Shown here: positions 12,436 to 24,047 of the stretch, one piece after another
Position numbering within the stretch: position 1 is the stretch's first letter
Layout of the letters: each line of letters opens with the position of its first letter
Assembly (NCBI GenBank): GCA_022835595.1
Contig: BQUP01000004.1
Span: 1,674,001-1,738,000 of the forward strand
Direction of reading: 5' to 3'
Source: Cystobasidium ongulense
Lineage: Eukaryota; Basidiomycota; Cystobasidiomycetes; Cystobasidiales; Cystobasidiaceae
Length of the DNA stretch: 64,000 bases
Program-made: the position numbers and the translations under genes
Notes under the pieces: generated by a model
What the model was told of the DNA's origin: nothing
Databases searched by the model: none
What the model saw: the letters and a program-made list of their open reading frames with translations, nothing else

Positions 12436-13658
12436 TGTGACTATATTGACTTATTCTTCGCCCCTAAGCTGTAGGGAATCGCTAAGCTGGCTAGTTGATC
12501 GTATTTGCGGAGCCCCTATATTGTGAGCAGAGGCGATTGCTAGACAGGACAACGGCAGAAAGCTTGAGCAGTCCGCTTTTAGGATGGACAAATGAACAAG
12601 TATGGGCTGGTGAACAAGAGGAGAACCCCATCAGGCGGGAGGAAATTGACTTCCAATACGGTAGTCGGCTACATATTGCCTTTGTTAGGCGCGCGGGGTT
12701 TGCATCGAACGGCAATTAATGAGAATTGTAACTTAGCTGGCGCTGGAGATTTCAAATCAAGCTCACCCTCACCCTCCCTTGCTCCGCTGCGAGTTCAAAT
12801 GAGGTCAGCTCCGCAAACTAGTACTGAGTAGTCTGCTGTAATTCTCTCCGGCATGACGGAAGATAGATACCGAATAACTATAAATAGCACTTTGGCCCTA
12901 AGAGTGTCACTGAGTGTCAGTCGCCTCAAATTATTAATAGCTAGATCCAACCGGAAATGTGGGGCACCAGGTCTCTCGTAGTTACTCAGTGGCATGGTCC
13001 TGAGACCAATGTTTTAGGGTTCCCTTGGATGCCGTATGCCTTCTCGTCTCCAAACTTCTCGCGTTCGCTCTGCTCGGATCGAGATCTACCCATGCCTCTT
13101 CTGCTGCGGTCTCACCGTTCACCGCCGCGTATCGTGATCTTGCTAAGACATGGCATGTACCCTAATACCGTTGTGATCAGCTGCAAGTGAGAGTCTTGCC
13201 CAGATACTTGCCAATTCTGAGCTGAGGCAATTGCAGATACTGTACCGCCTTTCCGCTGAGCCGAATAATGGCTGATTCCCGGACCTGTGCCTGACAGCCC
13301 AGGCCAGCCTGGCCTGTGGATCTTGCGGTTTTTTCGACGGCGCGGAGGGCCATCCAGTGATTCCCAGTTAAACAGGCTTGTCAAAGCTCCTAAACAGCCA
13401 TTATGCTGGTGATTGCGGACGTTCGACCGTATGAAAGCTGGCTCTAGCTGCAGAATACCTTTCGCTGGCGGGAAGCCGAATGAACTCCTGCATTTGACCT
13501 CAACGCGCCTTGTTGATATCGATCATCCAGGTATGCTGTCGATATGCAAGAACGGCCGCCAGACCCAGACTGTAATCACCTACACGGCGGTGCTAGTCTC
13601 GCTTTGTGCTTGATCAATTGCTGCATCATCTCACTCGTTAGATCGCAAGTTGGAGACA
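12436..13658. other. Divergent intergenic region JEN / GH128
   Basis: Shared upstream region of the leftward JEN gene and the rightward GH128 gene. No convincing additional gene was found. Further 5' exons of the GH128 gene could lie near its right end. Confidence 0.45.
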
Positions 13659-15330
13659 ATGGTGGCCCTATCCTGGGCGAGCATGTGAGTTTCGAAGGTC
13701 TTGCAACTCTGGTCCGTTCTTCCAGAGCAGAGAAGAGGGTCGAGAATCCTTATACGTTTGTGTTCTCCGCCGTTGGTGACAGTGTATCTCTGGCAATCTG
13801 GACGGTTCTCTGCGGAGCGACATCTGCTCTACAGCATGGAGGCAGCGAGGTCGTGAGAAGCCGGCTCTGCGATTTGAATGCTAACTCGCGACACTGACTT
13901 GATTGCAATAGAGCGCGGAAAGCAAGGCACTACGTGAGTGGTCTGCAATGGAACTAGAGTTACTGTGTATATTCCTACTCACAGCTGTACTCCACAGACA
14001 AATTCGCGAAGCGAGCCAGTTTGGCGCCGGCAAGAGGAGCAGCGTTGGTTTCCACAACAAGCACCGTGCCATTAGCCAGCGGTCGGGGCGGAATTCGCAC
14101 GTCGGCTAGTACTGCCAGCAAAGCCACTTCTACCAAAGTGACTTCGACTACTTCGAAGCCCTCCTCGACAAAGACGACATCGACGACCACGAAGATTATT
14201 GCCACAACTACTAAGACTACCTCCAGCACGCGAACGACTAGCAAGATTACAACTGCAAGCACCAAGGTATCCACCACTACTTCTAAGATGACGAGCACTA
14301 CCAGCAAGATCTCTTCAACAGCAGCAGCTTCAACCACCACCTCCGCCAAGCCAGTTTACAGCAAGAAGAAGGGTATATCGTACAACGAGGCAGCTTACAT
14401 CGCCTTGCTAAACGGCAGCATCTCGTGGGCGTACAACTGGTACTCGGCACCGCAGTCCAGAGCTTTGTCATCTTCAGTCGAGTTCGCTCCTATGCTCTGG
14501 TCGAATGCTACAGACCTCACATCTGCTTGGGCTGACAATGTCAAGGCCGCGAAAGCTCGTGGAGGTACTCACCTCCTAGCTTTCAACGAGCCTGATCTTC
14601 AAGGCCAAGCAGAGATGACTGTCGCTCAGTCTATTAGTACTTACAAGCAGTACATCCAGCCGTACGGCAAGGATTTTAAGCTTGTCTCCCCAGCAGTAAC
14701 GTGAGTAGTTACATCAAAGCTTCCCTGAGCTGTACATTCAGCTCATTTTATTCGCACACCTTTGCAGCAATGGTGGTCCGCCCATGGGCGTGACCTATCT
14801 GGAGCAGTTCCTGGGTAACTGTACAGGCTGCCAGGTCGATGCAGTGGCATTGGTGATTAACTTATTCCTAACCATCACCCAAGCATCACGTACTTACATG
14901 CACGCTTATTGACATTCAGCACTGGTACGATGCGGCATGGAACACCGGCTACTTCATCAATTACATGAATGGTGAGCTTGAATGGGTATTTAACAGTTTC
15001 ATCTTCGGCTTAACCCACATTCTATGGTAGACGCTATCAAGGCCTTCGCCCCACGTCCTATCTGGCTGACCGAGTTCAGAGGTAGCGGGACTGTAGCTGA
15101 GCAGATCAAGTTCATCAATACCGTCGTACCTTGGATGTAAGCTGTTTTTTTTCAGAAGCAATGTGCCTGAACTGATAAGCAAACGTGTATTTGACACTTC
15201 CAGGGAGAAGCAAGCTGGCATTGAACGTTACGCAATCTTTGGTCTGTTCGAAGGGGCTGCCGCTGACGGAAACATGATAACGAATGGCAAGCTCAACGAA
15301 GTCGGCCTTGCATACGCGCAAGCAGGTTAA
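13659..15330 (+). CDS. GH128 (Asl1-type) cell-wall beta-1,3-glucanase with Ser/Thr-rich linker
   Basis: Predicted secreted or wall-bound endo-beta-1,3-glucanase. The catalytic part is clear: exons 13998..14700, 14768..14852, 14920..14971, 15031..15136 and 15204..15330. It starts at KKKGISYNE and carries LLAFNEPDLQGQ (acid/base Glu in NEPD) and IWLTEFRGSG (second Glu in TEF), the two GH128 acids. Between a KR processing-like site and the catalytic domain is a Thr/Ser/Lys-rich low-complexity stretch, probably O-glycosylated. The 5' end is uncertain. My model adds 13659..13684, 13726..13852 and 13912..13933 (415 aa total, in frame), which puts a hydrophobic segment (VSLAIWTVLCGATSAL) before the linker. 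An alternative starts at 13836 and reads into 13985..14700, but has no signal peptide. Confidence 0.8.
14099..14345 (+). repeat. Thr/Ser/Lys low-complexity coding repeat
   Basis: Runs of ACT/ACC/AGC/AAG codons encode a repetitive Thr-Ser-Lys linker in the GH128 protein. The same DNA opens a long valine-rich frame on the other strand, which is a codon-composition artefact. Confidence 0.8.
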
Positions 15331-15678
15331 AATTAGCGCACAATAGAATCGTCCTCTTTGCTGCGCAGTAGCCTAGCACTGTTGACCGTGCCAATTCAGT
15401 GGTATCACTCTTTTACCTATACTTGCATGTCGCCCGTTTCATACCAAAACTTAATTTTCGACACTCCGCTCGCTTCCTCGTAGTGACAGCTCCTTAAGAA
15501 AAACGTTTTTTGGAGAGCCGCCATACTCTTGATAGACACTCTGCAATTCTCCAAGGGCCATTCGACAGCCTGTACTGACAGGCTACTCCCATCCTAATCC
15601 GTTTTGCAGATCGAAACCAAGAAACATCTCAAACCGCTGTATCCTAAGACTCCCTTGTATCTTCCGGCACTCTTTGTA
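15331..15678. other. Convergent spacer GH128 / DUR3
   Basis: Short 3'-to-3' spacer. Nothing beyond expected terminator/poly(A) sequence was seen. Confidence 0.55.
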
Positions 15679-18600
15679 TCAAGCTGCTGCCGTGCTCCTC
15701 TGACGCAGGCCAGCGCCGCCCATGTCTCGGATAACGCCGCTCAGGATCTCCTTGAGTGCAAGACGAGACTCGAAGACGGGGTAGATGACGACACAACCGA
15801 TGGCATAGAATAGCCAGATGAAGCTTACTGAGACCCATACTGTGAAACCAACTTTGGAGTAGACGTATGAGCTGAAGAAGAGAGGGAGCGGGACCTGACA
15901 GTACGCCACAAATCAGCTTGTGCTATTACATTTTGCCAATCTCTGAAGAGCTTACCAGAATCAGGAGAACAGCAGTAAGTACTACGCTTAGGATGACTGC
16001 AAATCTGAAAGCTTTGCGAAGAGACACTTCGTCTTCGCCTTCCATCGCCTCCTTAGGCAGTTGATCCTGAACATCGCTAGTAGCGGTAACAGCAACGTTC
16101 TTCTCGTCTACCTCCTCGCCGTTCATCTTGGCATCCTTGGCTCCTTCGTTCAAGTCTGGTGTCTGTTCAGGCTCTTTCATCGCTGCCAGAGCGGCTGCTC
16201 CTTCGAAGACGTAGTTGGCTGGCCAGAGCAGCGTACCACCGACCGAAATGATACTACCTACACCGAGAGCGGCGAGATTTCCGGCAAGCATAGGATAGTC
16301 TTGACCAGTAGTATTGACTGTGATGACGCCGCCGTTAAGAGTCGCCGTCGTAACAAGCCAAGCAACGATTCCTGCCGCAAGTCCAGCCCAAGCCCCAGAG
16401 ATGCAGGCGATCTTGTTTGCCCTTCTAGACATGATTCCCAATGCGATAGGTGCAACTGCTGAACCAATCAAGGTTCCCATACACTCGTAGAGCCTGCAAG
16501 AGATGGGAAGAATGATCAGCAGAGCCAATTTTTTGAGGTTTTGTTTTTGGCCTGAAGCTTTGTGATTTCGTTCCTAGCTCTTCTGAACTAAATAGAAAGC
16601 TCACCAGCCCATCGAAATGCCAATGTAGAAGAAGATAAGACCGAACAACCCCATCAGGAGCCCATAGATCCCAATACAAAAGACATCCACGCGAAGAATT
16701 TGTTTGCCAGTGGCGCTCGGGTTAATGTACCTAAATATAAGCTTAGCTTAGAATGTGTTTCAACTGAGACATGACCAAGGCTTCCCGTACCTTTTATAGA
16801 CGTCGTATGCCCCGATAGAAGAGACAGCTACCATCTCTGCAGACGTGGCGGATGTGACGGCGACTGTTTCCAGAGTGGCAATGTCTCAGCCTCGTGTATA
16901 GGTGCAGAGGTGGTGCACGCCGACTTACGGAAGAGAAGGACCAGCATGAGACTTGCGCCAGTCTTGCCAAGGAGTGCAGCAGCTGCGGCAGGAGCAGGTA
17001 GACCTGCCGATACCTCAGCTGCAGTCAAGAAATTGGGGTAACCGGGGAAGCTTGGGTTCGTTCGAAGTGCGACCGCGCCGAGACCAAGAGAGGTAGCAAT
17101 CCCAAAGGGCACGGCGAACCAGGCTGTACCTCCGAGACTGAAAGCTTTGACTGCAGTAGAGGGCCTTGAAGCGATGGCCCCTACGAGGTTGAATGTTGCA
17201 TCAGACCACGTATTTTTCTGACATCAAGGGGCCAGACTCACGCTGCCAGTAAGCCTGGTCATTGTAGACAGTGCCAAAGTTGCCGACGATCTGGTGCATC
17301 GACTAGGTAAATACAGCTCGTGGGTCAAAACTTTCGAAACCACTCACGTTGATGACACCGAATATGAGGCCACTTTTGGATCGCATGGTGAGGTAGCTTC
17401 CGCCAGCATTACCAGGGATTGGGTCTATGCGTGCGGCCTCTTCAAGGAGGTTGTACATAGCTGTAGGACTGCCGACTTTTTCAGATGTAGCATAGATCTA
17501 CACACATTATCATGGACTCTCAGTGCACGGAAAAAGCTGCACCGTCACTGACGCTGTCAAAGAAAGCTTGCCTAGTTACTCACTGTAAACATGAATACAA
17601 GAATGAAAATGAGGAGGACGGCTGTGTGTGCATAGTCTGCGAGGAGAGAGCTTCTCATGCCACCAATCAGCACGTACACGGCGACCCCTACAGGGATGAG
17701 AAAGCAGGCGGCCAGAGTTGACATGCCAGTCAGATCGGTGACTGTTGCGGATCCTCCGAGAATGAGCATGCTAGAGCACAGTGTTTCAGCTACAATCCAA
17801 TTATTGACTAGAACTCGGTGCAGAGACACACCTTGAGACGATTACGTTGGTGAGAAGTCCAAAGAACATGAACGTCAAATGACCGGCTACGCCCCAACGC
17901 TTTCCAAGGACTTCAAGGAAGGTATGCGCGTCTGGTGCATGAAGCTTGAGCTTTGCAGCATTTTGCGCAAAGAGCATTACTTGACTGTAAGGGCAAACAA
18001 AATCGTAAGCCCTGGACGAATTTGCGGGGTACGGTTCGGTACGCATTGACAATTCCAAGAAAAAACAAAGACATACACTGAGGCGCCGGCGGCGTACCAC
18101 CAAGGTCCGCTTCTGCAAATTGAGAGACAGCTCAGCAAGGATATCGTACTGTCACGCCAGGAACATACATCCCAAATTTGTAAGCTGTGGCACTACTCTG
18201 GAAACAAGAAAACAGGTCAGATACGTCGGAACAAGCCAAAAATTAGCGAACTGAGCTGACAGGCAAGTTTGCGCTTGTTTTATATGCTAAAGACGTACTT
18301 GCAATAATGTCGCGGCCCACGTCTGAGTCAAGGTGTCAGTACGATAGCATAGCCACGTAGCCATGGTTTACTTACCCAACTGGGAATTAGAGATTAAAGG
18401 ATCAGTCAGATTTGAGGTGATTATCTTTGAGCAATCGAGGCACACTGAAGCTCACGCGCTGACTATACCGGCAGCAATTAGACCTGGCTTGACAGATTTG
18501 GAAGCGCTAGTGAATTCCTCGACATTGCCACGTTTGTATGGGGTGTATCTATCTTGAAGCCAGGTGATAACGACCATGATAGCCGCAAAGCCGCTGGAAG

Positions 18601-18830
18601 AACGGGATTGATAGGTCAGTAATGTGCTAAAATAGGGATACTGAAGGTGACGAGACATACAAGCCGACACTATTGAAGTCGGATAGATGTGGAAACGAAG
18701 AAGCAAGATTCAGCATAATCCACGCAAGGGTGGCGAAAATCAATCTCGTGACGAGCGATTGAGGGGCCTCTCACCCTAAGACTACACCATAGCCCGCAGA
18801 TTGTGGAAGTACAGCTACTCCTCCCGTCAT
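15679..18830 (-). CDS. DUR3: DUR3-type urea/polyamine active transporter (sodium:solute symporter family)
   Basis: High-affinity proton-coupled importer of urea, and in yeast also of polyamines, at the plasma membrane. Sixteen exons close in frame (683 aa): 18775..18830, 18661..18669, 18456..18593, 18376..18379, 18299..18322, 18169..18197, 18077..18112, 17832..17984, 17584..17770, 17348..17497, 17242..17302, 16929..17180, 16791..16863, 16605..16730, 15956..16493, 15679..15894. Family blocks seen: LPQSAGYGVVLG, SASKSVKPGLIAAGIVSAW, SGPWWYAAGASVQVMLFA, GGSATVTDLTGM, VGNFGTVYNDQAYWQRAI, LAVTSATSAEMVAVSSI and LYECMGTLIGSAVAP. Exons of 9 and 4 nt are needed to restore conserved residues. The intron 17303-17347 is only 45 nt. 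GATA sites upstream suggest nitrogen-source control. Confidence 0.93.
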
Positions 18831-19723
18831 CTTGTCCTAGTGCGTGAGGATGAAGTTCCCAGAAAAGCCCCTTGACAGTAATCTGTGTTCGTGCGAAGAA
18901 TTGTAGAGAATAGTCAAGACAAAAGGTAGAGGGCACTGGCAAAGGGCAAGCTAGTCGCCTCTCGGTGGAATCCGGACAGCGAGTGCTTATCATAGCACGC
19001 TTTCTCCTCCTTCGTTCCGCTCAGCCATCTAGTACTAGTTTCATAGAATAAGTCCCAGACTCTCCAAATAAAGATTTGGGCAATCCATGGGTGATAACGA
19101 CTCCCCATAGATAAGGGGAAGATAAGGCGGGATGCCCCAGCTGGGGTAGAAGTGCCGTATGAGCTTCAGAGTGTTTCCAAGCTTCATGGGATGCATCCTT
19201 ATAGTCATGTTACCACACGCGAGTCGTGCTGAGGGAGAGCTGCAAAGCGAATCTCGTCTTGTTGGCTGAACTCGCCTGCCCGCCACCATCCTGTGGCGAC
19301 CTCGTCCGCTCAAGGTCACTTTGACTTTGGTCAAAGACAGCTACACTGCTGCGACGCATTACACACTCTGCTATCAATCCAGTACATAGTGTCCCGATGG
19401 CCCAACAAGAGCTCCCAAGATCCGCTGGGGTGGCCATTTCTCCGTGAACTCGTCCTTATTGTTTGCCTGCCTGCCTCATGGACATTGTCCCATGGACCAT
19501 AAGCGGCGATTGAAAGCGTTGCTTGGAGGACATGCAGCATTCAGCAGTCTAACAACAGCAGACGGTAGTCATCATAAAGCTGTGCAGGATGTATGTACGT
19601 GTAAAGATTGTTACTTCGGGAATCATGATAAAATGTACAAATACAAAATCTCTCTACATCATCATCAGGCTTGCGGACGACAAAAGAGAAGGGTAAAAAT
19701 TCTCTCGGTCATGAGAGGTACAT
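18831..19723. other. DUR3 promoter region / SDH1 3' region
   Basis: Upstream region of DUR3 and 3' flank of SDH1. The only clear signal is the GATA cluster annotated separately. Confidence 0.55.
18986..19126. promoter_or_regulatory. Cluster of GATA-factor sites upstream of DUR3
   Basis: GATAAG occurs at 19110-19115 and 19121-19126 (+) and 18986-18991 (-), with GATAA at 19093-19097 (+). All lie 155-300 bp upstream of the DUR3 start. Fungal GATA activators of the AreA/Nit2/Gln3 type bind such clustered sites and switch on urea uptake genes when preferred nitrogen is scarce. Binding is inferred, not shown. Confidence 0.6.
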
Positions 19724-22672
19724 TTAGTATGTACGCTTGAATGGTGGTACGGGCTTGCACTCGTTCTCGTCGAGAGTTGTCGAAACGACTTTGCGGTATC
19801 CGAGTTTGACCTTGTCGGTACTGATGTCCTTTTGGAAGGATAGAGTGCTGTATTATAGAGAGTAGGGAAAGGCAAAGTAATATGCTGCTCGTCAGCGCTG
19901 CCTTTAGCGCTCTAGATAGGCGTTTCTTACTGTCGCATCCAATTTTCATCATCTCTCTCTTTGAAATCTTCACGAGCATGAGCACCACGAGATTCCTTTC
20001 GCGCTTCAGCAGATACTATCGTTTGCTGTGCGCATGTGAGTAGATTGCGTAGTTCGAGCGCTTCAACCAAGTCTGAGTTCCAGATCATGCTTCGATCCTT
20101 GATACCGAGATCTTTCCAGGTGTCGAGGACCTTTTCCATTTTGCCTACACCTTCTTCGAGCGACTGTTGCATATATCAATAGCACATATAAAGAGGAGAC
20201 ATAACGAAAGGAACGAGTCAGCTCTGATTTCTTCCTCCGAACAACTTTCGCCACCGCATGAAAGGCCAACCGAAAAAAATGATCGAAACGTACCGACTGG
20301 GTTCTGAAAACAGCAGCATCACTCTGCATGACCTTTTGCATATCGCCACGAATAACAGAAGTATGTTTGGGTCCATCGGACTGTCTAACTTGATCTAAAA
20401 CAGCGAAAGATTCCATTCCTGCATCTTCGGCAATCTTTTGGTGTGGTTGACCGGGCTTTGAGGTCTCTGCGATATGATGAGCGCAAGCTCTGCCGAAGAC
20501 GACAATATCAAGGAGGGAGTTGGCTCCAAGTCGGCTGTTAAAAGGCGGTAAAATGAAAAATGTCAATATTACGAGTCTGAAATGCTTTTGTCGCTGTCGA
20601 GAACGTGAGAGCAACTTACTTGGCACCGTGTACAGAGACACACGCAGCTTCTCCAGCAGCATATAGACCTGGCACCACCTTGTCCTTGCCGTTCTCATCA
20701 ACGGTCAAGACCTCACCGGTGTACTTGGTGGGGATACCACCCATGTTGTAATGGACGGTGGGTAGGACGGGAATAGGTTCTAAAGGAGGAGGGAGAGATT
20801 CAGCATTTTCTCAAAAGCATTCCAGCTTATAAACGCCAAGCTCACCTTTTGTGACATCGACACCAGCGAAAATAGCAGCAGTCTCAGAGATACCGGGAAG
20901 TCTCTCGTGTAGGATATCGGGAGGAAGATGGGATAATTGAAGGTAGATATGATCCTTCTCAGGACCGACACCACGTCCTTCTCTAATCTCAATAGTCATA
21001 GAACGAGAAACAACATCTCTAGAGGCTAAATCTTTTGCAGTAGGAGCGTAACGTTCCATGAAGCGTTCACCCTCAGAGTTCAATAGATAACCACCTTCTC
21101 CTCTTGAACCTTCAGTAATCAAGCATCCAGCTCCGTAAATACCGGTAGGGTGGAATTGGACGAATTCTAAATCTTGTAGAGGTAGACCTGCTCGTGCGAC
21201 CATACCATTTCCGTCTCCGGAACAAGTGTGGGCAGATGTGCAGGAGAAGTAGGCTCGTCCGTATCCACCAGTGGCTAAGACGACCTTGTGTGCGCGGAAT
21301 CGGTGCAGAGTACCGTCTTCCTGGTTGTATGCAGTAACACCGACACACTCGCCAGCATCCTGCAACACACAAAACGCGCTTGTCAGCACTTGTCTAGGGC
21401 AGATGCTTCGGCCTTTTTATGCTACTCACGTTCATGATGAGATCGAGAGCAAAGTACTCGATGAAAAAGTTGGTGTTGTGTCGGAGAGCTTGTCCGTATA
21501 GAGTATGTAAGATAGCGTGACCAGTTCTATCGGCAGCAGCGGCACATCGGTATGCCTGACCGCCCTTGCCGTAATTCAAAGATTGACCACCGAAAGCTCG
21601 CTGGTAGATCTTGCCTTCTTCGGTACGCGAGAAGGGGACACCGAAGTGCTCTAGCTCAATGACGGAGCTAAAGTTATGACAGAAGTTAGCGCAATTTCCT
21701 TGCGTTGCAGTCAACGAAAACTCACCGAGGGGCTTCTCGGCACATATAGTGGATAGCATCCTGATCACCCAGCCAGTCGGAACCCTTGACGGTGTCGTCT
21801 GTAGACGAGATAGATCTGGTGAGTTGTGGACTTGTATCACAGTATACGCATTTCCAACTTACACATATGCCAGCCTTTGAGACGAAGATTCAAGCAAATA
21901 ATGGAATAGTATTAGCGACAGCAACACGGGTGCTACGATTGGCTAAGACTCACGCCACTGAGAAAGCAAAGCGGTTGAAGGGAGGAGTGGAGTGTTAGTA
22001 TCGCAGTATATACTAAGGCACAGGCCATCAACATACATCGTCCTGAAGAAAGCATTACGAAGGTCAGCTCGCACTCGAAAGAACCGGGGCAATCGGCTTA
22101 AATGCCGAATGAAGCTCGACATACCTCTGTCATGTTTCCAAGCGCAGCATTGACACCACCCTGAGCAGCGACAGTGTGAGATCTAGTTGGGAACAGCTTT
22201 GTAATACAAGCTGTGTTGAAGCCAGCTTCTGCTAGACCGAAAGCAGCTCGGAGACCGGCACCACCTGCACCGACTACGATGGCATCGTATTCGTGGTCGA
22301 TGACTGGGTATTTGCCAGTGACGATGGACTGCGAAGAGTGTAATGTAAGGTTTCGCATAGGCATGGCTAGTAAACTGCGATTCGACGCACTGGAGCTTCC
22401 TTTGCTTTGAGAGGCTTCGATGCAATGACCCGATTCCTGGGAACTGAAGTCGACAGGTGTCTAGGAAGTGCGGAGCCTGTGGAATGAATACAGATGGTGA
22501 GCATCAAATGCAACGAGCTCGTCGATGGAGCTTGCCAGCTGGGCTGCACGTATGCGCGATTCCCAGTCCAAGCTCTCTCTCTGTCTCCATCGACTTTCTT
22601 TCTTTCGGCAGGCTCACGAGACGAAGTGCGGGCGACCGCCTGCCTGCCCAAGAGGGAGGATACAGCGAGCAT
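19724..22672 (-). CDS. SDH1: Succinate dehydrogenase flavoprotein subunit (complex II), mitochondrial
   Basis: Oxidises succinate to fumarate in the TCA cycle and feeds electrons into complex II at the inner mitochondrial membrane. Thirteen exons close in frame (649 aa): 22618..22672, 22391..22476, 22125..22328, 22037..22042, 21954..21957, 21863..21874, 21726..21798, 21430..21667, 20846..21359, 20620..20779, 20294..20534, 19931..20163, 19724..19847. The first ~45 residues are an Arg/Ser-rich targeting peptide. The FAD-binding fold reads [20 protein letters not shown], the flavinylation site [16 protein letters not shown], and the active site [20 protein letters not shown]. The C-terminus [19 protein letters not shown] is conserved. 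Three successive exons of 6, 4 and 12 nt encode the junction DDWRWHMY. The length matches the family. Confidence 0.96.
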
Positions 22673-23050
22673 GTTGAGGTGTGTGCTAAGCTATAATATG
22701 CTTGCTTGCTCGGCTGTTGAGAGTGCAGTTGTAGTTACGAATGGAGCCAAACGCAGCGTGTGCGATTCGAGATTCGAAGCAGCTCTGTCCACAGATCGCG
22801 AACTGGGCAAGGCGGCCGGAGATTTGCGGAAGTCGAAAACAGCCACCAGGAGAGGGCCGGAGAGAGATCACACCACAAGTAGGTTATTATGATACATGAT
22901 TACTACTGCTGCTACTACTACTAAGCAGGTGGCTACTGGCTACACTATAGATACAGAGATGCGGACACTTCAGTCAAGAGGCTTGGTATAAGACCTGAAA
23001 GCAGTGGCGGCAATGATCCTATTTTGTACATCTCGGCCCAGTCCGTTTCA
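22673..23050. other. SDH1 upstream region
   Basis: Promoter side of SDH1 and 3' side of the next leftward gene. No gene was seen. Confidence 0.5.
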
Positions 23051-24047
23051 TCACTCCTCATCAGTATCTTCCAGTTCTTCTTCATCTTCGTCTTCCACAT
23101 CAACCCTTCTCGACCGCTTTCTCTCAGGCGATGCCATTTCCCTCTGTATCGTTGGAATCGGCAAGCTACGAGATGGAAATGAAGACCCTCCTTCTTGCAT
23201 AGCACTAGCTCTCTGCAATACGCTACTGCCCAAGAAGGGACTAGCTAGCATCATTGGCGAACCTGATGGCATACCACCATCCATGCTTGAGATGCTGCTT
23301 CCTGAGTTCGTCCTTCTAAGCGGCGGAGGAGCGCGTAGAGATGGTGAAGTTGCGCCTGATGCACGTCTTCCCATAGATGGAGTAGTACCGCTACTCGATG
23401 CACTTGCTGTAGTAAGGAAGGGTAGGGTAGCTGCTCGGCTCAGCCCAAGTGTTCTTGTACTGAAGGAACCTCCATCACTGTTGCCGCCGCCGTAGAAGCC
23501 ATATCTTGAGAAGGACTGAGGTGATGAAGGTGGAGATGAAGAGTCGAGATTGGTGATTCGTGAGATACTAGCTCTTGGAGCATTGAGAAGGTCATTGAAG
23601 CGAGGTCTGGCACTGTTGTTATTGCTATTGTTGTTGTCGACATCGAGCGAAGGAAGCGAAGTGTCGGAGCGTGCTCGAGCCATGGATCTCGATGCTGGGA
23701 GACCAAGCAGTCGGGCAGTCGAAGGACCAGCGGCGTCAGGCTGTATATAAAAGCATCAGCTTACTATTCTACTGCTGTGATGTGCCGCATCAACTCACCA
23801 ATGCAGCCTCGGCAGCTTCATCAAGGCTTTCAGCAGCCCGTCCACGCGACCCATCTTCCCTGTCCACTGCAGTAGACGTAGATGCAGAAGAAGCACCGTT
23901 CTGCCAGCTTGTAGGATGATTGACTATCCATGTAATGTCCTCGAAGACCTCTCTGCCTCTCTTCCTCCTCGTAGGTTCATAGCATGACTTGCTGCGTATC
24001 AAGCCACTGCGAGTTGGAGGTCGGCGCGGAGGGTCTGCACCTAGCAT
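23051..24047 (-). CDS. Hypothetical Ser-rich protein with acidic C-terminus
   Basis: I do not recognise the family. Two exons close in frame (23799..24047, 23051..23740; intron of 58 nt; 312 aa). The N-terminal part is basic, with the most ordered-looking stretch REVFEDITWIVNHPTSWQN. The middle is Ser/Pro/Asn-rich with many SP and RxxS sites that would suit cell-cycle or cAMP-dependent kinases. The C-terminus has a basic cluster (PERKRSRRVDV), which could be a nuclear localisation signal, followed by a strongly acidic tail. I chose the ATG at 24047 because the residues before it look like untranslated leader; an in-frame ATG at 24116 would add 23 hydrophobic residues. A nuclear, phosphorylated, disordered regulator is only a guess. 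Confidence 0.6.

Noticed and set aside
13975-14349. Long leftward frame rich in Val
   Set aside because: It is the reverse complement of the Thr/Ser repeat in the GH128 gene; the composition is an artefact of ACx/AGx codons.
22760-22790. GATTCGA-type sequence as a tRNA B-box
   Set aside because: No A-box, acceptor stem or anticodon arm could be paired around it; likewise near 13735.
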